Source: Fonsecaea monophora
Taxonomy: Eukaryota; Ascomycota; Eurotiomycetes; Chaetothyriales; Herpotrichiellaceae
Length of the DNA stretch: 64,000 bases
Assembly (NCBI RefSeq): GCF_001642475.1
Contig: NW_019174043.1
Coordinates: 1 to 64,000 of the forward strand
Reading direction: 5' to 3'
Part shown: positions 57,123 through 64,000 of the stretch, piece after piece
Position numbering within the stretch: the stretch's first letter is position 1
How the letters are laid out: the number at the start of each line of letters is the position of its first letter
Position numbers and translations under genes: made by a program
Notes under the pieces: model-generated
Database searches by the model: none
The model's input: the letters and a program-made list of their open reading frames with translations, nothing else
What the model was told of the DNA's origin: nothing

Positions 57123-58265
57123 ATGGAGAAAGATATGGACACGTCCCTGCCTCACATGGAGGTAGATGATAACAAGCTCAAATTGATGCGGTCCTTGCTC
57201 GTCATGTGCACCCTGTCGTCACTGCTGGGTTCGCACAGTGAGTGCGGTGATAGGCGGATGCTGGAAGATCTTCTCTCCAGAGAAGTGACGGCATGGCTTC
57301 CGCAAGTGGGAACAGAGGACTACGAGTCTCTTCAAGATCCACACACCGAACACGGTATCAGCTGGTGTGGGCTCACTTCGGAGTTTGTGGCGGCCTTTCC
57401 TCAGGTTCTTCCAGAGGGCGTCGAGCGACCAAATGCCCTGGAGAGGCTACAAGACCAGCTGCGCAGTCAGCTCCGGCACAACCTCGACAGGATGAGCCAG
57501 ATCACGGACTCGCCTCAGGAGCCACCTGTGCAACCCATCCGGCAATTTGTCTGCGACGAGTTCACTTGGGAGATGAACGTTTGGCTGGTTCTCTACAGTT
57601 CTGCCATCGTCCCTTTCTGCGGACGGTCCGGTTCAGAACTGTGGAACCTGCAAAACCGCGACTTGGGACAGCTTGCAGACTTTCTCGGCACTGCGCACCT
57701 GTTCAGCAAACCTCTTACTGAGAAGACACTGACTGCGACGGGGCTTCGAGACTGGGTCGAGAAGTTAGAATTCGTATTTTGTGGTCCAGCAGAGGGGCTT
57801 CCCAGGTGAATCTTGGTCAACGACAGGATTTGGGTTTAGTCGCTAACAACCGCCATCGCTAGCACTCCGACCCCGGACTTGATATACGTCGTGGCAGTCT
57901 ACAGGTCCAAGGAAAAGGACAAGGCTTACATCAAACATCTTCAAAGCCTACCCTGCCTCTCTACGCTTGGCAAGTCTCCAAGCCCTGACAATGGGCTGTG
58001 GGACTACCGGGCTATCCTCGAAATTAGCCGCTCGTCGTTCACCGAAGACGATCTCCTCGTCCGCAAGCGGAGACCATTGCACTTCCTCCCCTTGTACCCT
58101 GGTGAAGAAGCCATTCGACGCTGGAAAAGCATTCTAGAAACATCCGAAAAGCTGGTGGTGCATCGCTGCCCGAGGCCTCTCCTGCGCGACAACAGCGAGT
58201 CCGACAATCGAGACGCGTTTAAGGAGGTCGAGCTCGTCCAAGGCTCCACGACTGAAGGGAATTGA
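57123..58265 (+). CDS. Conserved hypothetical protein, two exons
   Basis: Exons 57123-57805 and 57863-58265, with a 57-nt intron (GTGAAT donor, CTAAC branch, TAG acceptor), give 361 residues with an in-phase serine at the junction. The N-terminal half is helical and acidic (MEVDDNKLKLMRSLLVMCTL, LERLQDQLRSQLRHNLDRMS). The middle holds FVCDEFTWEMNVWLVLYSSA and GSELWNLQNRDLGQLADFLG. The C-terminal half contains DLIYVVAVYRSKEKDKAYIK and RPLHFLPLYPGEEAIRRWKS. There is no signal peptide, and the single hydrophobic stretch is too short for certainty. Family unknown to me. It lies 0.9 kb downstream of and parallel to the Zn2Cys6 gene, so co-regulation is conceivable. Confidence 0.75.
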
Positions 58266-61200
58266 CTGGGTCGCAGCCACCGGAAAGACGTTGGGAGATG
58301 GCAATAGTACAACGAGGACGAGAAGGGCACATGCCAAATCTCAGGAAAGGCTGTCCATGTCGAGAGGACCGAACCCCTCGTCAGGAACTGCAGCAAACAC
58401 TCTGTAACCAGCTATAATGATGGAGAAGAAGGGGCAAAGCTCGAGATTTGACATGCTTGACACAAGTTGATGCGCTCTTGGAGGATTTCATTGACGTTTT
58501 TCCGCAACGGAAGCCGGGAGAATGAGATACGAATAGCGAAACTATCAGAACTGCCGCCCAGTTTCATACTTGTTGCGTTCTCCCCGATATAGCCTGCAAG
58601 CCACACCACAGGACGCGTCAACACTAGCCAAGGCGCTGTCGAGGGGCTTTGGAACCTCTCTCTTCTCATTTTGCCCTATCGTCCCGCCTGTATATCAAAT
58701 TACGATGAAGTTGAAAGCCCACTATGTGAGAAGGCATATGTACCCCCAGGGGGTTATGGGGAGCGCAGCCAACGCGGACTTTGGGGTGGAGCCGGCCCAC
58801 GAGACCAATCAAGGCTTGCAAGCCATTGGGCGTTGCACGGGCGACCCATGACACACCACAATACAACGCACGGTGCAGCGCAGACAGCAAGCGACTTGCT
58901 TGCTTGGCTTGGCATGGCCGTATCCGGTTAAATATATCTTTTTCTCTTGGCCCGGCCACGTGAAAATCCACTTTGGTCTCTAATTTGCAGAGGCATTGGT
59001 CGTGCGGCGCCGCGCCCCAAGCTTGTCCGGGTTTGGAACTAGGTGGACGTTGGCGTCCACGGGTCCCGGGTTCTAATTGGTTTTGAAAAGCCACTTGTCC
59101 GCAGCAGGAAAGGTCCCAGCACCGACGGTTATTGTGATTGGTTAGAGAGTGACGAGGCTGCGCTACCAAGGACAACAAAGGGGCTTGGAACCGAAAGGAG
59201 CGGAGAGCAGAGCAGAGCAGAGTAGAGAGGGGTATTCCAACAAAGCCTTGCTCAACGACCAGGTACGCAGACACTTGAATACAGCAACATGCATATTCAG
59301 CAGACAGCGCTCTGCAGAGACCCTCAGCACCTTCAGTGATTGAGACCATCCCTCAACATTGGTCTGTGGCCACTTTTCCCAACAAGATCCTTCGACACTC
59401 GTTCCTGCGCCTCGAGCGTACCTTGCTGTCTTGACCTTTGTTCCTTTGCTTGACTGCTATACCTCGCTGCTGCAGTCAAGCTCGACCCCTTCTCGGACCG
59501 CTTTAGTACCGACTTGGATTGAACCGATACCCACGCCGCCGTCAGATTGCGAATCACGCAGTTTCTTACCTCCACTTCCCTTCCACAAAGCGAGAGATCG
59601 TCTTCACCAATTTTCGTGTGCGTTGAATGCCGCCCTGTTCCCCTTTCCCGTCCACAGTCCCGCCGTGGTCGACATTTCTGTGTTGCATTATCGTCGTGGT
59701 CCTCGAACTAACCCTGCCTGCCACAGTGCAACACCATGTCTCGCCACGCATCCTCCGCTTGGGAGAGTTCTCGCTAGATCCATTTCCTCTACCTCGTCGA
59801 CCGCTGCTCCTCGACCCAACGATACCCTTGCCTGCTTCGAGACGTGACCGTGAGCAAAGATGTTCAATCTCTACGAATCCACGTACCTGCTTTCAGCTTT
59901 TGGAACAAAGAGGAGGGACTGGGACTATTGACACTACCCGCCGAGCCAGTCTTGTGCTGGTGATATTTTGGAGCCAATTTGCGGCTGGGCTTTGTATCAA
60001 ATCAGTAGGTGAAAGAGATGGAGTGCATACGAGTGAGACAAGAGGAGGACCATAACATACCAACGATCCGCGCGGCTCCAACGCATCAGGCCAGACGAAG
60101 ATCGGAAGGCATACGAAGATTGAAATGAAAGGGGGAGGACGCGATACAGTGTATGAAGCAAATGAGACGACCAGGTATGCATGTTGGAGCCTCTGCTCAA
60201 GTCCCTGGTGTGGCCGGGTGCTTTGCCCTTCAATCATGGCAAGTCGCGCGGGTCGTTCAGCTTGTATCCTCTGTCCTTGAAGAGCCCCGACCCTGATCCA
60301 TCAAAAGGGCGAATGCACTTTTGGTGGTGTTGACCGAAGATGAGAGAATCCAAGAGAAATACCTGCCTGCGGTCGTTTGTGCTCTCGGGATCCGACCGAA
60401 AGCCATTCGTGCCAAATTCGGGAGTCGAGTTGAGGCCACGGCTTCTGTCTATGGCATTTGCCAGCAGCCCGAGACACAATCGACTTTCAGCCACGGCCAA
60501 ACCGCTCCATGGCGTTGACGCGCGATCTCGTCGATGAGTTCACCGCAATTATGGGCCGTCTTGCACAAACAAGGCCAGGGAATGCACAGAGGCCGTCAAG
60601 CTCAATCAAAAGGTTGACGCAGCCCGCACTCGACGTCTTTGACTGGTACTGGAGAAACGGCAGCTGCGGCCACGAAATATACATCTAGGGACAAATTTGA
60701 GCACTGCGAGTGAGAATCCAAAGGAGGTCAAGTATCTGACGTGTCGGATCTGCTGTCTGAATATCACGGACTACTTGCGGAGACACCTTCTGCAGGATTG
60801 CCTCTGCCTGTGCAGAGAGTATTGGCACCCGGCATCATCTTCACGCGGCTCCGTGTGATGCGGCGTCAAACAACAACAGCAAGAACAAAAATGAACCGGC
60901 AACCAGGTTTTGGTCTTTGGGAAATGTTGCCTGGCTGCGCAGCCAGGATATCAATCCGAAGGAAGAGACCTTAAGGCCTGGTTTGACATATATCCGTCAC
61001 GACATTCGTTCATGCAACACAGCAACAAATCAAGGATCGAGTCAGCACGAGGCCTCTCCGGAAGCTGAAGTCAACTGGTAGCCGAAGATCAATCAATGAT
61101 ACGACCACCAGAAAGAAATCAAGTTGCACAAAACCTTAGCATCTGGCAGGCGCGGAAGACCGGATTCTCTGCGAACACTATAAATCCGGTCTTCATGGCT

Positions 61201-62944
61201 CTTGCCGCCTTCGGCTTGGACTGATCGGTGTCGAAATGGACTTTGAATATCCACTCACTGGAATTCGGCCGGATCAAACTCACAAGACCTCGATCCATCT
61301 TTTGCTCATCTACGGGGAGCTGGGCACTCTGCCTCAAGACGGACGGACGAGTATGTCAAAGAGCGTCATTACCATACATCCCGAGCGGCATGATTATTGA
61401 AAGCTCTCGGCTCCTGGGAGACTGCTCGTTTGCTGCCGGAGGGAATAGGAATCGCTCCCATCGACAGCGCGCCAGGAACTACGGAAATAACGTGTAGAGA
61501 GGGATTAACAGCGATTTATGGAGGGATATGCAGACTTTCTTCTACTGTAGCTACCACAGAAACATCGAGAGAATTCAATTCCGATAGAAAACCCTTGAGA
61601 GGATGAGGTGGGAATGTGTACTTGGAAACCCCTCCACCAATCGATTCGCCCTGGATAGTATATCTACCCATCCGGAAACCCCAGTGACCATAGCCAGGCC
61701 GTTTTGCTTTGCCTGAAATCTTTCCTGAACAAAGTCCTGTCCTTAGCGGAGGTAAGTGTAATCTGTTCGTAAGCGGCAGGCCAGTCAAGACAAGGTCATT
61801 AATCAGGAGTCCTGCTTGAGATACAGCAGGACTTGATCTCTGAGATTAATATCATGGGCAGGCTATATAGATAGGCGACGACGAGGTCCGGGATAGCGGG
61901 AATAGTAGGAGTCAGTCAGAATCGTGTCTCAGGAGAATTGGTCTCACCCACAACGTGTGAATTTTGGTGGTGGCGGTGGTGATGGTGGTTGGCAGTGACA
62001 GAATCTGCCGAACGTTAAGCGAGAATCCGGAATCTTTGGGGGGAAGAGGGCCGGGGGGGGGGGGGTTGTTGTTTGGACTGCAATGGCGGCTGTGTGCTGA
62101 ACCCCCAATTCGTAGTTCGCTCACTATCCTGAGTTCATTCATTCCCTAGAGGTCGTAGTAGAGTATCAGCACATATCCGTACGCATACCCCGTAGAATTG
62201 CATCTAGAAATGGAATCCCGCAGGCAAACTCATTCTTCTGAAGCCCCGGCCCTATGGTAAGAAAAGAGGCCCCGGAAATCCAACGGGCGGACAAGAAAGA
62301 TGATGGCAATGGCAGAGAGGAAACCGGCCGAGCGAATGTGTCTTGTTACAAGCTTACAGGGTCACAATGTTGTATACAACTCTGTAGAATTAGAGGTGCA
62401 GGGGTCGGGGAAAGAAAAGGGATCGATCACTCTCTCTCAACCAACGTAGACAGTTTAAATGTAGTAGAAATCAGGTTGGCCCAGCCACGGATAGGACGTG
62501 ACAGGATTCGCGGATCCTGCATTCTCTGTAGACGTTGTCTTACAGAGCATGATGCATGATTCTTGATATCCAAGTAAAGCTGATGATGTTGCCTTGTGTC
62601 ACGGTTGAGAACAGACCTTGACAACGGACGCAGCAAACCGTGACCAGACAAAGGTGTCATGTCAAGAACATGGATCAAGGCTGTCGGCATGACAATGAAG
62701 CATTGTCCCCGTTACCGCCCATGAAAGTTTGGTTGGGACAAGACGTGAATCTCATCACAGTGACGGTGGAAATGTCGTGCAGAACTGCGTCATATGAGTC
62801 TATCGACTGCCGAAGACACTTGCAGCGCTTGACTCTGTGCATCGCCGAAGGAATTTCGACGCTAGTAACCAATATTTAAACCAAAGCTGTCGCGCTCAAT
62901 ATGTTACCAACTTCATCACCAGTCAGTCCATCCTGTTATGCACA
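58266..62944. other. Long gene-poor stretch
   Basis: No gene I can support over 4.7 kb. The 227-codon minus frame at 58666-59349 and the 162-codon + frame at 59359-59847 have low-complexity, Ser/Pro/Arg-rich translations without family. A short minus frame at 61119-61337 (SSEWIFKVHFDTDQSKPKAA) looks slightly better. A poly(G)13 tract lies at 62053-62065. Proximal 62.8-62.94 kb is the likely promoter of the last gene. Confidence 0.4.
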
Positions 62945-64000
62945 ATGACTTCGATGGCAAACAACCACGATGGCCCTCCGGCCCAGGAGGATGTCGTGCC
63001 CAAGTCTTCTACTCAAGATCAAACTCGGCGGTCTAGCTCGATCGGTGATGGTTCCGCATCCTCGTCACGTATCCCAAAGTCACCACCCTCGCCCATCACA
63101 CAAGACATGTCACCCGCACTCGCACACGTCATCCATCAGATCAAGTCACTTAGTTCCTGCACTCCATACTGGTCAGAGTACTACCTATCTCCTGAGGATT
63201 TCGAAGAACTGAAGAGACTGGAGAGGGATGTCCTTGAGGTGTACAATCTGCGGTATTGCATTCTTTTCCCGCGATTTTGACGTGAACTTTCGCTGACCTG
63301 GAATCATAGATACGACTATTCTGCAGGTGATTGTACCTTCATCCTCAGGATGCCGAATCACGAGACGCACGAGGTCTTCCTGGCCCGATCTGCTTTCGAA
63401 ATCCAATATCAACTAAGGCAGATTTCGGAGCAAAAGGATATTGCCTCGACGACCGCAGAATTCGCAAAGCATATCGTTGATCGCCGCCATAGCACCTTTT
63501 ACTATCCGCCTCCTTTCTCGACTGCGAAGAAGAACACCGAGCGTTCGCCAGATGGTTCATGGGTCTACCACCTTGTCTGTAAACCTAGCTGCATACTCGA
63601 GGTGGCCAACTCTCAAACCACCAAGGAATTGGCAAAACTCGCAGAAGATTACATCTGGGGCACAAATGCAGCTGTGCGTACCGTTGTTGGATTCGATTTT
63701 GACTATCAAGCCGGGAAGAGAGCTACACTGTCGATCTGGAGACCAAAACTCAATCCGGAAGGGGGCCTCACTGGAATAAGACGCGAGCTTGTGGAGATCC
63801 GCAGCAAGGATGGTCAGAGGAACCAAGACACGAACGCCGGCCTGCGCCTCTCGCTCGAAGATTTCGCTTACCGCAGACCAAAAGGCACGTTTGACGATCT
63901 CGATCAAGTCTCTATTTTCATTCCCGTCGGCGAACTCTGCGACATGCTTGAGGTGGCCGAGGAACAGTATCAAATGGGGACTGGAGGAGAAGGCATTGAT
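62945..64000 (+). CDS. Hypothetical protein, two exons seen, runs off the window
   Basis: Exon 1 (62945-63252) begins MTSMANNHDGPPAQED and joins across a 57-nt intron (GTATTG donor, TAG acceptor at 63309) to exon 2, which is still open at 64000; 333 codons are visible. A Ser/Pro-rich disordered N-terminus of about 55 residues precedes LAHVIHQIKSLSSCTPYWSE and FEELKRLERDVLEVYNLRYD. The main part is globular (CTFILRMPNHETHEVFLARS, RTVVGFDFDYQAGKRATLSI) and includes VYHLVCKPSCILEVANSQ, a layout known to me only as fungal conserved unknown. The 3' end is missing from this window. Confidence 0.7.

Noticed and set aside
58666..59349. 227-codon minus-strand frame
   Set aside because: Low-quality composition (C/R/Q-rich), no domain, and no supporting splice or neighbour evidence.
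59359..59847. 162-codon + strand frame
   Set aside because: Ser/Pro/Thr/Arg-rich translation typical of GC-skewed non-coding DNA; no family.

Overview
This is a filamentous ascomycete (Pezizomycotina) nuclear segment. The evidence is short spliceosomal introns (about 45-125 nt, GT..AG, with CTAAC/CTGAC-like branch sites), a Zn2Cys6 regulator, a GPI-anchored wall protein, a GT31 glycosyltransferase and an FTA2-type kinase-like protein. I cannot place it more finely. There are no rRNA genes, recognisable tRNA genes, bacterial operons or CRISPR arrays. Several gene models were built here by hand from splice signals and frame continuity.

Left third (0-31 kb), mostly intact single-copy genes: an SDR oxidoreductase, a small conserved acidic protein, a W-x-D-W repeat GPI wall protein, a DsbA/FrnE-like protein with an 11-nt micro-exon, an aspartic-protease-like protein without catalytic motifs, a SulP/STAS transporter resembling yeast Vsb1, an FTA2-like protein, a GT31 glycosyltransferase, a ketopantoate-reductase-family enzyme and an isochorismatase-fold hydrolase. 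Inside it, 16-24 kb is gene-poor. That stretch holds a decayed HNH nuclease gene with three in-frame TGA codons, and two copies of a structured dispersed repeat carrying a perfect tRNA-type B box and a T6 tract.

Middle (31-52 kb), a graveyard: pieces of kinase-like, DUF-type and other fungal accessory genes read well only if single missing bases or C-to-T-type stops are allowed for. Two intact accessory genes sit among them, a JmjC protein and an HNH-like protein. There is also a 220-bp MITE whose 43-44-bp inverted ends contain telomere-like TTAGGG sequence.

Right end (52-64 kb): a Zn2Cys6 transcription factor with four exons, a two-exon conserved unknown downstream of it, a long gene-poor stretch, and a two-exon unknown gene that runs off the right edge.

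The genes do not form an obvious metabolic cluster; no PKS, NRPS or terpene core is present. The shared theme of the accessory part is expansion and decay of kinase-like and HNH families.
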